This document shows, piece by piece, positions 38,501-46,194 of a stretch of 64,000 nucleotides of DNA; within the stretch, counting starts at the first letter, position 1; every line of letters starts with the position of its first letter. Source of the DNA: Pseudothauera nasutitermitis. Its GTDB lineage: Bacteria > Pseudomonadota > Gammaproteobacteria > Burkholderiales > Rhodocyclaceae. The translations under genes were made by a program, and so were the position numbers. The notes beneath the pieces were generated by a model. The model made no database searches. It worked only from the letters and a program-made list of their open reading frames with translations, and was not told the DNA's origin. The DNA lies in the NCBI RefSeq assembly GCF_004801295.1, contig NZ_SSOC01000003.1, positions 248,001 to 312,000 on the forward strand. Direction: 5' to 3'.

Positions 38501-39557
38501 ACTTCTGCATGTCGCGGTCGAAACGAATCAAATAGGCGTTTGCCAGAAAGCCCGAGGCGACGAGTCCTTGGGGCAACCCGAGCTCAAGCTCTTGATGCTC
38601 TTCGCCGCGAATCAATGCGGCCTCTTGCTGATCATCAGCGCGCCACTGCCAAGAGAAGATTCGCGCAACTCGCTCCCAGAATTGTGCGTCTGCCGCCACC
38701 CAGTCAGGCAACCCGTGTTCCGACTGATGCTCCTCCTCAAAGACTTTCAACTCTGCGAGCAAGGCGTCGCGATCGACATGATCAAAGAACGACTTGATAT
38801 CCAGAGACACCACGAACAGCTCTCGCCGTGGCCGCAGTTGATGCGCCAAATCCGCACATACACGACGAGGGCGTGCGAGGAAAGCCCGGTAATCTTGGAA
38901 GTACTGGCGATATGTTCTGCTGTTTCCCCAGGAAAATTTGGCCCGGGGCCGGACGCCAGCATTAGCTTCCCATGTGCAGTGCAGCCGATTGCCATAGCTC
39001 ACCACCCCACTGGCGCGCATTGCCCCTATATCTGCGCCCGTCGTATCGCCCTGCGCGGACTCAACAGCTTCCGCCAAGCACATCATTACCGCCGTCGCCA
39101 AGGTTTGGTCACGAATAGACAAGTGGGCCAGTGGTCGCAGCTTCAGGCGTGGCTGTTCTTGTTCTGTCTGCACACCAGGATTTTCTCCCAGACTTGGCTC
39201 GCTGGGCGTCCAATCGTCAAACGTCGGCTCACTGCCTAGGTCATCGACGTTAAGCTCCAACAACTGTGCGGAAGTAATCGTGGGTGTCGGGCGAAACCAC
39301 CAATGAGCGTTCTTGGGCGCGGGAACGAGCTGCAAATCCTTCGGTCGGAAATCGGCTTGGCAAACTTCCACTGTCCATTGCTTTAGTTGGTTTTCTAGGT
39401 CGATGGTCGAAGCGTCCAACTCCAAGACATCCGCATACCAGTTGTGGCGGCGGATGTAGGTGTGCGACTTCTTCCATGCCTGTGCGAGGACAACCACGTC
39501 GCAGAGCTTATCGCCTCTCGGCGGAAGATCTCGATACTCTTCTTTGATGATAGACAC
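35586..39557 (-). CDS. Reverse transcriptase-nitrilase fusion, DRT type 1-like defence protein
   Basis: A 1323-residue protein. The N-terminal third is a reverse transcriptase: motif A FVVSLDIKSFFDHVDRD, QG motif ELGLPQGLVASG, and catalytic YCRYVDDMRLV. A long alpha-helical middle (about 480-950) follows. The last 270 residues are a nitrilase/amidase fold with a full triad: Glu in ILFPELAVHPEH, Lys in RMGVKGHRPH, Cys in AAICYDATD. Reverse transcriptases of the UG1 group (DRT1) and part of UG5 carry this nitrilase domain and protect against phage. The gene stands alone with no partner. I cannot assign the UG group by eye. Confidence 0.9.
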   Translation of the reverse strand: MSIIKEEYRDLPPRGDKLCDVVVLAQAWKKSHTYIRRHNWYADVLELDASTIDLENQLKQWTVEVCQADFRPKDLQLVPAPKNAHWWFRPTPTITSAQLLELNVDDLGSEPTFDDWTPSEPSLGENPGVQTEQEQPRLKLRPLAHLSIRDQTLATAVMMCLAEAVESAQGDTTGADIGAMRASGVVSYGNRLHCTWEANAGVRPRAKFSWGNSRTYRQYFQDYRAFLARPRRVCADLAHQLRPRRELFVVSLDIKSFFDHVDRDALLAELKVFEEEHQSEHGLPDWVAADAQFWERVARIFSWQWRADDQQEAALIRGEEHQELELGLPQGLVASGFLANAYLIRFDRDMQKSAADGAMVGGDVKLLDYCRYVDDMRLVVEAKSGAGGLGQAALLGHVKSYVTSVLKAHCERIGARRSLELSLDKCVTTSYRAISAQSHVSALMEMLNAELSGTFDLESLAQAAGGLDGLLWVSEQIESVADPAPSRLGLATVAVPNTDVRDDTVKRFVATRIVQLMRHRLAMTHLESPAGSSETISDHVTQGVVLSHEFESTARKLIKCWAENPALVLLLRCGLDLFPHPRLLSPVTEALSIKLFDVAADLDAAKRRQVRVAEYVLADLLRAGAVETGFREPEDYPEGVDIQGYREDLGGIARRILTERTSSPWYLRQQAHLYLASIGDASLAMVVEVAPEVQTYAALQRAALFESVRGEALRDVIPLAIVAQQLQPNVRRFGVWLSEGLRRTDDEGIREAVVQSVALSRPDLLMAALSGRRAANWRQFVPAALVQASKRTSNSRRPQAKLKGAQSLLQIISEPSNLFDQENALLMLIDALLRYQGVEEQLSAGKSAVDIMLRCEDWQKLSEMPEQPGFLHVESIEGGDATNPLYDSPPWVAPEKAWLYGLGRILRSALTGEFDFTSRRYLVTEEVGRYSGLRSTWFKRRFGLLNSGRGLLDEPGPVSPWLSSLLSTLLQWPGVEFRANAASAAGDVRTAAELLALVQERIVAQRRLFGHRSKTPMYVVPVDDHEPLQDRPLRVAIVQPMRPRREEFDDKDPTHWTPGTLAEHRRHLAEVCRLTHQKLKTWSSASSATTSNKSDDPVVDVILFPELAVHPEHVFLLRRLSDKIRANIFTGLTFLHSRKAGGIVNQGLWLIRTESAGHGRAFQYAWQGKQHPMKDEVRMGVKGHRPHVTLVELPIGAKTRTRIAAAICYDATDLDLVADLRDRSDMFLVAALNQDVQTFDNMVAALHFHMYQPVVLANSGEFGGSTAQVPLPKHERLIAHVHGNQQVAVSVFEVDPSLFKSTSIAKAPKALKAPPAGYKGRPR

Positions 39558-39817
39558 TCAACTCCCCCGTTGTTCTTGGTGCGCTCGCGTCCCCCGAACA
39601 CCTGTCCGCATAGGAAGTCAGGCTAAATCCCAACAGGTTAGGATGAAGCTGCAGCTTGGATTGCAGTGCCTGCGCTGCGCATTAGCCAAATTCAACGCAA
39701 AATGTTGCGCGCCACGGCGCTTCTAGGGCGCAACAGATACCGTCATGACGATGCGCTGAACTGGCCGACTCCAGACATTATAAAATTCAGTTTAGGTTTT
39801 GTTACTTCCTATCTAGT

Positions 39818-40039
39818 TTATCTTTTCCTGAACCCTCGATCCCCCGCCATGAAGGCTTCGAGCATGTGTGGGATCAGCGTCGGCGCCTCAACCGCTTCGC
39901 CGTAGGTCTGCGCGTGCAGCGCGGCGTAGCGGCCGAGGTCGGTTTTCAGGCTGGCCGGGCAGGCAGGCAGGCAAAGGTCAGCTTCGTGGATTCCATCTTC
40001 GGCAGCGGCCCCAGCCGCAGCTTTTTTGGTCGTCGTCAT
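39818..40039 (-). CDS. DUF2274 protein of the trb conjugation region
   Basis: A 73-residue protein ending TLIPHMLEAFMAGDRGFRKR, with LKTDLGRYAALHAQTYGEAVE before it, the pattern of DUF2274 proteins found directly after trbI in Tn4371-like integrative elements. Its ATG overlaps the trbI remnant stop by ATGA, so the original coupling is preserved. It may still be translatable but has lost its conjugation partners. Confidence 0.7.
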   Translation of the reverse strand: MTTTKKAAAGAAAEDGIHEADLCLPACPASLKTDLGRYAALHAQTYGEAVEAPTLIPHMLEAFMAGDRGFRKR

Positions 40040-40529
40040 CGTGAAGTCCCCTTGTTGAAGAAAAGCGGCTGGTACGGCCGCAACACCAGATCGCGGTTGA
40101 CGATGATGCGTACCGGGAAGCTGGGGCGCTGTGTCAAGGTGGGCTGGATGTTGAGATTGCGCCAGGTCACTTCCTAACCGACCTTGGTCACCGTGTCTTG
40201 CAGGCTGTCGCGGCCGGCGATGATGACGCGGTCACCGTCCTGCCGGTTCTCCGGTGCGGCCAGCTCGGCACCGATGCCCAGCAGCGTCGTCAGCGCCGCA
40301 CCGGCAAAGATGCGATCCCAATGCCAATCCACGTCATCCTCCAGGCCGGCATAGCCGGCCGGGTCGGTGCCTGCCAGGTTGTCGAGCGTGAGCGAAGACG
40401 TGTCGAGCAGGATGATCCGGTTCCACACCACCTGCACGCGGCTCTGCCCGTAGCTGACCTGGCTGTTGTAGCGCCCGAGGATGCGCGAACCCTGCGGGAT
40501 CAGCAGGAACTTGCCGGTACCCGCTCCTC
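40036..40529 (-). pseudogene. trbI: trbI (VirB10-like) 3' fragment with internal stop
   Basis: The minus strand encodes LLIPQGSRILGRYNSQVSYG, VQVVWNRIILLD, AGYAGLEDDVDWHWDRIFAG and, after an in-frame TAG at 40176-40174, WRNLNIQPTLTQRPSFPVR and RDLVLRPY. This is the C-terminal beta-barrel of TrbI. The N-terminal two-thirds are missing and the TAG sits where homologues usually have Gln. It is a relic of a conjugative type IV secretion system, so the island or part of it was once self-transmissible. Confidence 0.85.
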
Positions 40530-40741
40530 ACGCAGCCGTGCGGCTGGAACACCGCCCTTGATTGGCACCCTGCGGGTGGGCATCTCGGTATGACCGGCCC
40601 CAGTACCCGCAATTTACGGATCACCCCAGGCAATATTGCCCACCATCTACCCCTATGCACCGGTAATCCGACGAATGGGCGCGCCGCCGCCCGCTCCCTA
40701 CCATCCGTCATGTCCTCCACAGCCTCCGAAAAGGGTTCGAC

Positions 40742-41584
40742 ATGCGCGGAAAGATCGTCCATTACAGTGCCGACGCCGGAACCGGCGTGGTCTTCGCCGA
40801 CGGCCGGCAGTTCGACTTCAGCATCCGTCACTGGCGCCACGAGAGTGCCCCGCAGCTCAATCGCACCGTCGAGCTGACGTTTGACGGCGAGACCCTGACG
40901 GCGCTCGCGCCGGTGGGCGAAGACGTGCTGCTGAAGGAGAAGGCCGCCGCGCTGAAGGAGAGGCTGGGCGGCGCCGGCCAACTGATGGGCAGCGCCGGCC
41001 AGTTGATCGGCAGCAACGGCGGCGAACTCGGCCGGCGTACGCTGGCGGCCGTGGGCCTGCCGGTGCTCATCGGCTACGCCGTATTCCTCGTCGGCAGTTT
41101 ATGGTTCCAGCGCCAGATGAGCGCCGTCACGCTGCTGGGCTGGGGTTCCGTGCTGCTCCTGCTGCTCGCCTATGTTTCGCTGCTGGCGCCGGTCTTCCTG
41201 CCCGACCGGCGTGCGCCGCTGGCCTGGCTGGCACCGCTGGCCGTGAGCGTGCTGCTGGCGCTCAGCGTGTGGGTGGCCTTCCCGTCGCAAGGCGAGCGGG
41301 ACCGCTTCGACGCCATGAACACCGGGCTCATCGTCAGCGAGATGAAGGGCCTCGCCGCCGAGTTCTCCCAGGCGGGCCAGGGCGCCAGGAATCTGTTCGG
41401 CGACCTGCTGCCCGGCGGCAACCTCTCGCGGTCCACCAACAACATGATCATGCGCGCCTACCCGCAGGAATACGAAGAGGCCGTCACGCGCTTCCTCATC
41501 AAGAGCGCGATCGCCGCGCTGCTCACCTTGGGAGCCGCCATCGGCCTGGGGGTCGCCGGCCTGCGCCGCGCACGGCGCGCCTGA
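40742..41584 (+). CDS. Membrane protein with cold-shock-like N-terminal domain
   Basis: A 280-residue protein. Residues 1-60 (MRGKIVHYSADAGTGVVFAD, then GRQFDFSIRHW) resemble an OB/cold-shock-like domain, also present at the N-terminus of the TM2 protein at 42308. A Gly/Gln-rich linker and three or four membrane helices follow (GLPVLIGYAVFLVGSLWF, LLGWGSVLLLLLAYVSLLAPVFL, LAWLAPLAVSVLLALSVWVAF, a C-terminal helix). It is the first of a six-gene unit. Function unknown. Confidence 0.7.
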   Translation: MRGKIVHYSADAGTGVVFADGRQFDFSIRHWRHESAPQLNRTVELTFDGETLTALAPVGEDVLLKEKAAALKERLGGAGQLMGSAGQLIGSNGGELGRRTLAAVGLPVLIGYAVFLVGSLWFQRQMSAVTLLGWGSVLLLLLAYVSLLAPVFLPDRRAPLAWLAPLAVSVLLALSVWVAFPSQGERDRFDAMNTGLIVSEMKGLAAEFSQAGQGARNLFGDLLPGGNLSRSTNNMIMRAYPQEYEEAVTRFLIKSAIAALLTLGAAIGLGVAGLRRARRA

Positions 41585-41598
41585 ACCCGCCGGGCGCC

Positions 41599-42285
41599 AT
41601 GCGCTTCCCGCATCCGCGCGTGTGGCTGTGTGCCGCGGCGGCGGCCCTGCTCGCCGCCTGCGGCCCGGCCGATGCCCCGGATGCGCAACGCGCCGCGCCG
41701 CCCGCGCGCAGCCAGCCCGACCCGCACACCCCGGCCGGGCAATACCTCGAAATCAGCAACGGACTGCACCTGATGCTGCACTACCACGCCCTGTCACGCG
41801 ACAACGTCCCGTGGGACAAGCTCGCCGCCGCGGCCGATCCGGCCTTTCTGGCCACGGAGAACCGCTTCGAGCGCCAGGAGTTGCTGCGCAGCCTGCGCCC
41901 GCAGCTGGAGGCGCAACTCGCCCAGCACGGCGAGAACCGCTACATCGTCATCCCCATGCAGGTCCAACTGGCGGCCTACGACTTCCACCGCCGGGGCTTC
42001 CCCGTACATGGCTTCGCCGCCGACAGCTACCTGCGCTTCGGCCCGCAGGACTACGCGCTGAGCTTTACCAACGGCGCGGAGTTCTCGCTCGTGCCCATCG
42101 CCGACGAACAACTGGCGCGCGAAATCGAGAACCTGCGCGCGGCCCGGCCCAGCGAACGCTACCGGGCGCGCGTGCATGCCTACGCCCAGCACACCACCGA
42201 GCAGGCCGGGCAGTACACCGTGCGCGCCCAGTTGCTGAAGGTCAGCATTGAGCGGCCGGATGGTTCGGTCTGGTTCACCTACTGA
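41599..42285 (+). CDS. Lipoprotein, DUF4852-like (paralogue 1)
   Basis: A 228-residue lipoprotein with lipobox LLAAC near residue 20. It shares a fold with the lipoprotein at 43271: LHLMLHYHALSRDNVPWDKL / AQLMQLYYAVSGLPVPWERL, FERQELLRSLRPQLEAQL / FQKQDILQALRPRLEKEI, NRYIVIP / NRYIAFP, and RRGFPVHGFAAD / RGGFPIHSIAAD. It starts 15 bp after the previous gene. It is probably anchored to the inner or outer membrane on the periplasmic side. Function unknown. Confidence 0.68.
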   Translation: MRFPHPRVWLCAAAAALLAACGPADAPDAQRAAPPARSQPDPHTPAGQYLEISNGLHLMLHYHALSRDNVPWDKLAAAADPAFLATENRFERQELLRSLRPQLEAQLAQHGENRYIVIPMQVQLAAYDFHRRGFPVHGFAADSYLRFGPQDYALSFTNGAEFSLVPIADEQLAREIENLRAARPSERYRARVHAYAQHTTEQAGQYTVRAQLLKVSIERPDGSVWFTY

Positions 42286-42307
42286 TTCCCCCGTCTGGAG
42301 TACCCAC

Positions 42308-42748
42308 ATGAAAGGCAAGATCCTCGCTTACGACGCTTCCACGCAAACCGGCCTGATCGCGGGCGCAGACGGCCAGCGCTACCCTTTTCCGGCGGGCGAA
42401 TGGCAGTCCCCCGGCACCCCGCGCACCGGCGGCAGCGTCGATTTCACGCCCCACGACGGCGAGGCCCGCGGCCTCTACGCGGACACGGCTGGCTGCGGTT
42501 CGTCGAAGAAGATTCCCGCCGCGCTGCTGGCGCTACTGCTCGGGGTGTTCGGCGTGCACAAGTTCTACCTGGGCTACACCAAGCAGGGGCTGATCATGCT
42601 GCTGGTGTTCCTGTTCGGCATCGTGCTGCTGGGCATCCCGTCGATGGTCATCGGGATCATCGCCTTCGTCGAATTCATCCTCTACCTGATCAAGCCGGAC
42701 GAGGAATTCGAGCAGACCTACGTGATCGGCCGCCGGCCCTGGTTCTGA
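42308..42748 (+). CDS. TM2-domain membrane protein with cold-shock-like N-terminus
   Basis: A 146-residue protein: N-terminal 50 residues (MKGKILAYDASTQTGLIAGA) like the start of the protein at 40742, then a TM2 domain with two helices and the family motif (ALLLGVFGVHKFYLGYTKQG; LFGIVLLGIPSMVIGIIAFVEFILYLI). The linked cytosolic nucleic-acid-type fold and membrane domain recur in this operon. It is 22 bp after the lipoprotein gene. Confidence 0.78.
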   Translation: MKGKILAYDASTQTGLIAGADGQRYPFPAGEWQSPGTPRTGGSVDFTPHDGEARGLYADTAGCGSSKKIPAALLALLLGVFGVHKFYLGYTKQGLIMLLVFLFGIVLLGIPSMVIGIIAFVEFILYLIKPDEEFEQTYVIGRRPWF

Positions 42749-42773
42749 CACCGTGCCTCCGCTCCGGACCTTC

Positions 42774-43205
42774 ATGAAACGCGGCCTGCTGCTGTTCGCC
42801 AGCCTGCTGGCACTGGCGTGCTCGCCGCCGCCCGGCACCCCGCCGATCGACGACCCCGCGCTCGCCCGCCAGATCGCCGAACGCTGGATGGCGGACAACA
42901 TCGACGAGCTGGCCAGCTACATGGCGGCGGAACTGTCCACGGATTTCTCCGCGCTGCTCAGGCCCGTGCTCGCCGCCGCGGTGAAGCACGGCATGCATTA
43001 CAGCTACCACCCCAGCCGGCTGGATGAAAGAACCTGGCAGGTTCGCGTGGAAGCCTTCAACTCGTTCGACCTGTCCCCGTTCGGCGTATCGAAGGACGTC
43101 TCCGCGAAGGCGCGCTTCGACCTCGCCATCGATGCCCAAAGCCATGCCGTGCGCAGCTACAGCTTCAAGCCTTCGGACATGGGCTTCACCTTTACCGCCC
43201 GGTAA
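42774..43205 (+). CDS. Small lipoprotein
   Basis: A 143-residue protein with a signal peptide and lipobox LALACS. The mature part (IAERWMADNIDELASYMAAEL, TWQVRVEAFNSFDLSPFG) has no family I recognise. It lies inside the six-gene membrane unit, 25 bp after the TM2 gene. Confidence 0.6.
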   Translation: MKRGLLLFASLLALACSPPPGTPPIDDPALARQIAERWMADNIDELASYMAAELSTDFSALLRPVLAAAVKHGMHYSYHPSRLDERTWQVRVEAFNSFDLSPFGVSKDVSAKARFDLAIDAQSHAVRSYSFKPSDMGFTFTAR

Positions 43206-43270
43206 GCGCCATGCCGGCCCTTTCCCTTGCCTTTCTTCGGAACAGAACCCACCGCCACAAGGAGCATCCG

Positions 43271-44053
43271 ATGTCTGCCACCCGCCTGCTTGCCACCTTC
43301 GCCGCCGCCACGCTGCTTGCCGCCTGCTCGGACGGCGGGCGCCCCGACGCGCAACTGACGGTGCCCGACAACCCGACCACCCGCGCCATCGCGGAGAACA
43401 TCCGCCAGAACGACGAGGCGGCGCAGCAGCGCCAGGAGGCTGCGGAACTGGAACGCAAGCGCCAGGCGGCGCTGCCCGATGCCGATTTATCCACCCCGCT
43501 GGAAAGCTACACCCCGCTGCGCTCGGGCGCCCAGTTGATGCAGCTGTACTACGCCGTCTCCGGCCTGCCGGTACCGTGGGAACGGCTGGCCGGAGAAGTC
43601 AGCAACGACTATCGCGCGACCAGCGACAGTTTCCAGAAGCAGGACATCCTCCAGGCCCTGCGCCCGCGCCTGGAGAAGGAGATCGCCGACTTCGCCGCCA
43701 ACCGCTACATCGCCTTTCCGGTGCGTTTCGACGTGCAGCCCTATGACCACGAGCGCGGCGGCTTCCCGATCCACAGCATTGCCGCCGATACCTCCTACGG
43801 CTTCGGCGGTTCGAGCAGCCGCTACGCGCTGTCCTTCCTCAATGCGGAAACGTTCCGCTTCGCCCGCATCGAGGATCAGGAACAGGCACGCACCATCGAG
43901 GCCGAACGCGCGCAGCGGTACGGCCGCTTCAACGCCACGATCCACGCTTTCGTGCGCGATGCCGTCGACGAGTCCGGCCGCTACATGATCAAGGGCCAGA
44001 TTGCCAGGATCGTCGTCGAAAGCCAGGACGGCCGCATCCGCTTCGAATATTGA
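43271..44053 (+). CDS. Lipoprotein, DUF4852-like (paralogue 2)
   Basis: A 260-residue lipoprotein (lipobox LLAAC) with an added coiled-coil-like segment at residues 35-70 (AENIRQNDEAAQQRQEAAEL). From residue 80 it is homologous to the lipoprotein at 41599. Both paralogues sit in one operon, so they may form a hetero-pair. A Shine-Dalgarno-like AAGGAG precedes the ATG at 43271. Confidence 0.7.
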   Translation: MSATRLLATFAAATLLAACSDGGRPDAQLTVPDNPTTRAIAENIRQNDEAAQQRQEAAELERKRQAALPDADLSTPLESYTPLRSGAQLMQLYYAVSGLPVPWERLAGEVSNDYRATSDSFQKQDILQALRPRLEKEIADFAANRYIAFPVRFDVQPYDHERGGFPIHSIAADTSYGFGGSSSRYALSFLNAETFRFARIEDQEQARTIEAERAQRYGRFNATIHAFVRDAVDESGRYMIKGQIARIVVESQDGRIRFEY

Positions 44054-44088
44054 GCCGATTGGCGCACCTACCCATCCAGGCCAGCACG

Positions 44089-44736
44089 ATGAGCGACTTT
44101 ATCCACGACGGGAAACGCCTGCGTTTCTGGCCGGTGACCGGCGAGGTCATCGGCAGCAGCAAGCACAGCCAGACGCAGGTTTACGGCGGAGGCGGCGGAG
44201 GCTACCTCCACCAGGGCACCGGCTACCTCAGCGGCGGCCAGATTTCCAGCAGTTCGGTGACCTGCCATGAGTTCTGGCTGCGCCTGGACGACGGCACCGA
44301 AATGCCGGTTTCGCTGCGGGGCGTGGACATCCCCCTGCGCGCCGGCCAGCGCATCACACTGATCGCGGGCGGGCCGGCGAACGTGGATGAGGGCCAGTAC
44401 TGCATCCTCGTCAATCACTCGGCGAATCGCTACTGGTTCATCTACGGCGCGAAGGGTCTGAACGAGCGTTACGGCATCGAAGTGGCCAAAGGGCGAACCA
44501 TCGGCCTCATGCTTCTCTATGCTTTCAGTCTGATTGTCCTCGACGGCATGCTCGGCTTGAACGATTGGTTCAGTCAGTCCTTCAACAATGATCAGCAGAC
44601 GCTGATCGTGTTGGGAGGGCTGCTTGCCTACCCGATCTACCGCCACATTCGGCGCAAAGTTCGCACCGGCCGGCTGGTGCGGCGGCTCGAAGCACACTTG
44701 CGCAACTTGGCGCTGCAGGCGTTCGGACAAGCCTGA
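44089..44736 (+). CDS. Membrane protein with SH3-like N-terminal part
   Basis: A 215-residue protein: a soluble N-terminal domain containing a Gly-rich loop (YGGGGGGYLHQGTGYLSGG) and beta strands (ITLIAGGPANVDEGQYCILVNH), then two membrane helices (TIGLMLLYAFSLIVLDGMLGL; TLIVLGGLLAYPIYRHI) and a basic C-terminus. It is the last gene of the unit. I do not recognise a family. Confidence 0.6.
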   Translation: MSDFIHDGKRLRFWPVTGEVIGSSKHSQTQVYGGGGGGYLHQGTGYLSGGQISSSSVTCHEFWLRLDDGTEMPVSLRGVDIPLRAGQRITLIAGGPANVDEGQYCILVNHSANRYWFIYGAKGLNERYGIEVAKGRTIGLMLLYAFSLIVLDGMLGLNDWFSQSFNNDQQTLIVLGGLLAYPIYRHIRRKVRTGRLVRRLEAHLRNLALQAFGQA

Positions 44737-44871
44737 ACGCGCGGCAGGGCAAAGGCCCTTTCGCCGTCACCCCTCAGATGGCATCTCCACCACGCCCGGC
44801 TGGCCGCCGGGCTTTCTGCGCTCGCCCCTGCGGCCGGATGTATGCAGGGCGACCAGCATCGCTGATGCTTC

Positions 44872-45108
44872 CTACGACGGCATTTGTTCGTCGGGGATGT
44901 ATTCGACCAACTGTTCGATGCGGCAGTTGAAGTACGCGCAGAGTCGGTCCAGTACATCCGACGTCACGTTGTAGCCCTTCTTGTTGGCCAACTTGGAAAG
45001 CGTAATCCGATGCACACCGGCGCTTTCCGCTATCTCCAGCAGCGTGATCACCCGTCCCTCTTTGAACTCGCGGTCGGCGATCAACTCCTTCAAGCGAAAT
45101 CTGAGCAT
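44872..45108 (-). CDS. XRE-family (Cro/CI-like) regulator
   Basis: A 78-residue helix-turn-helix protein of the YdaS/short XRE kind: LRFRLKELIADREFKEGRVI, LLEIAESAGVHRITLSKLAN, and LDRLCAYFNCRIEQLVEYIPD. It is divergent from the T5orf172-AAA+ operon, with a perfect dyad at 45198-45214 between them, so it is probably the repressor of that operon. Start at 45108, directly before the domain. Confidence 0.85.
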   Translation of the reverse strand: MLRFRLKELIADREFKEGRVITLLEIAESAGVHRITLSKLANKKGYNVTSDVLDRLCAYFNCRIEQLVEYIPDEQMPS

Positions 45109-45197
45109 CGCATCACTCAATAAACATCTGTAGCGCAATCCTAGCAGATGTTGTTGACAAGCTTCTCTTGGTGTGCAAAGCTGCATTCCAATGTATA

Positions 45198-45214
45198 TCA
45201 AACGCTACGTTTGA
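45198..45214. promoter_or_regulatory. 17-bp palindrome in the XRE/T5orf172 divergent promoter
   Basis: TCAAACG-CTA-CGTTTGA is a perfect dyad located 90 bp upstream of the XRE ATG and 81 bp upstream of the nuclease ATG. It is a good candidate operator for the XRE regulator. Confidence 0.6.
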
Positions 45215-45294
45215 ATTCCGAAAAATCATTCCAAAGAACCGGCGTAGTTCATCCCAATTCAACCGAATCATTCTTCCATCCAGTGGAGACAAAC

Positions 45295-46194
45295 ATGCAA
45301 CCCACCACTCAACCCCCATCCCCTCTGCCCACCGTCTTCGGCTCGGGCCTCTTCCTCTACTTCCTGGACGACCAGGAATCCGGCCTGGTCAAGATCGGGC
45401 ACACCGAACACCCCTGGCGGCGCATCGCCACGGTGGCCGGCCGCCATCTCAGCATCGACCTGGCCGAGAGCATGCTGATCGAGGTCGATACGCGCCAGCT
45501 CGAATTCATCGTGCACTCGGTGTTCAGCGACGCCCGCCGGCCGCGGCGCGAGGGTGGCGAAGGCAGCACGGAATGGTTCGAGCGCTCGATCCTGCCGGAG
45601 GCGATCGAACTGTGCCATTACGTGGGGCAACTGCGCGGGCGCCAGTATGTGGTTCAGCGTGACCTGCGCGGCTTGGTCAGTACCGCGAGCAGGATACGGG
45701 CCCGGGAGCTGGAACGGCGCAGCCGCCCGCTGAGCCGGGCGGTGCGCCAGCAGTGCTCCCCCGAACGGGCCGCACAGCAGTTTCTGGCGATCCTCGCCGA
45801 GCGCACGATCGACCTCGTGGTCACGAATGGCGAATCCACGGTCCTGTGCCGCCGCGTCGATGACGACGAGCCGCATCGCCGGGGCCGGCGGCTGGACGAC
45901 CCGACGCGCTGGGCGGTCCGCCTGTATGCCGCTGCGGAAGTGGTGAGGCCCGGCAGCAAGCACAACTTCCAGGCGATCACCTCATTGCCCGTCCAGCGCC
46001 AGGGGGACCATTACATCGAATACATCAGCCTGGTGGATCGGTGGCAGAACATCGTGGCACGCCAGGACGATTCCCCGGAATGCCGGTTCCTGACCCCGGT
46101 GGCCGAGGCCCTGGCGAAGTTTCCGACCCGGCGCTTGCCGAAAGGGCGGGACGTTTTCGATGCCTATCCCGAACGCGTGCGCGGGCGGATGTGA
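45295..46194 (+). CDS. T5orf172/GIY-YIG-like nuclease-domain protein
   Basis: A 299-residue protein. Residues 15-100 fit the T5orf172 (Mug113) branch of the GIY-YIG fold: LFLYFLDDQESGLVKIGHTE, HPWRRIATV, and STEWFE at the end. A basic linker follows (LERRSRPLSRAVRQQ), then a C-terminal domain (about 160-270) I do not recognise. It is the first gene of a three-gene operon with an AAA+ ATPase, overlapping it by one base (TGATG). It could be a DNA-cleaving effector. Confidence 0.72.
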   Translation: MQPTTQPPSPLPTVFGSGLFLYFLDDQESGLVKIGHTEHPWRRIATVAGRHLSIDLAESMLIEVDTRQLEFIVHSVFSDARRPRREGGEGSTEWFERSILPEAIELCHYVGQLRGRQYVVQRDLRGLVSTASRIRARELERRSRPLSRAVRQQCSPERAAQQFLAILAERTIDLVVTNGESTVLCRRVDDDEPHRRGRRLDDPTRWAVRLYAAAEVVRPGSKHNFQAITSLPVQRQGDHYIEYISLVDRWQNIVARQDDSPECRFLTPVAEALAKFPTRRLPKGRDVFDAYPERVRGRM

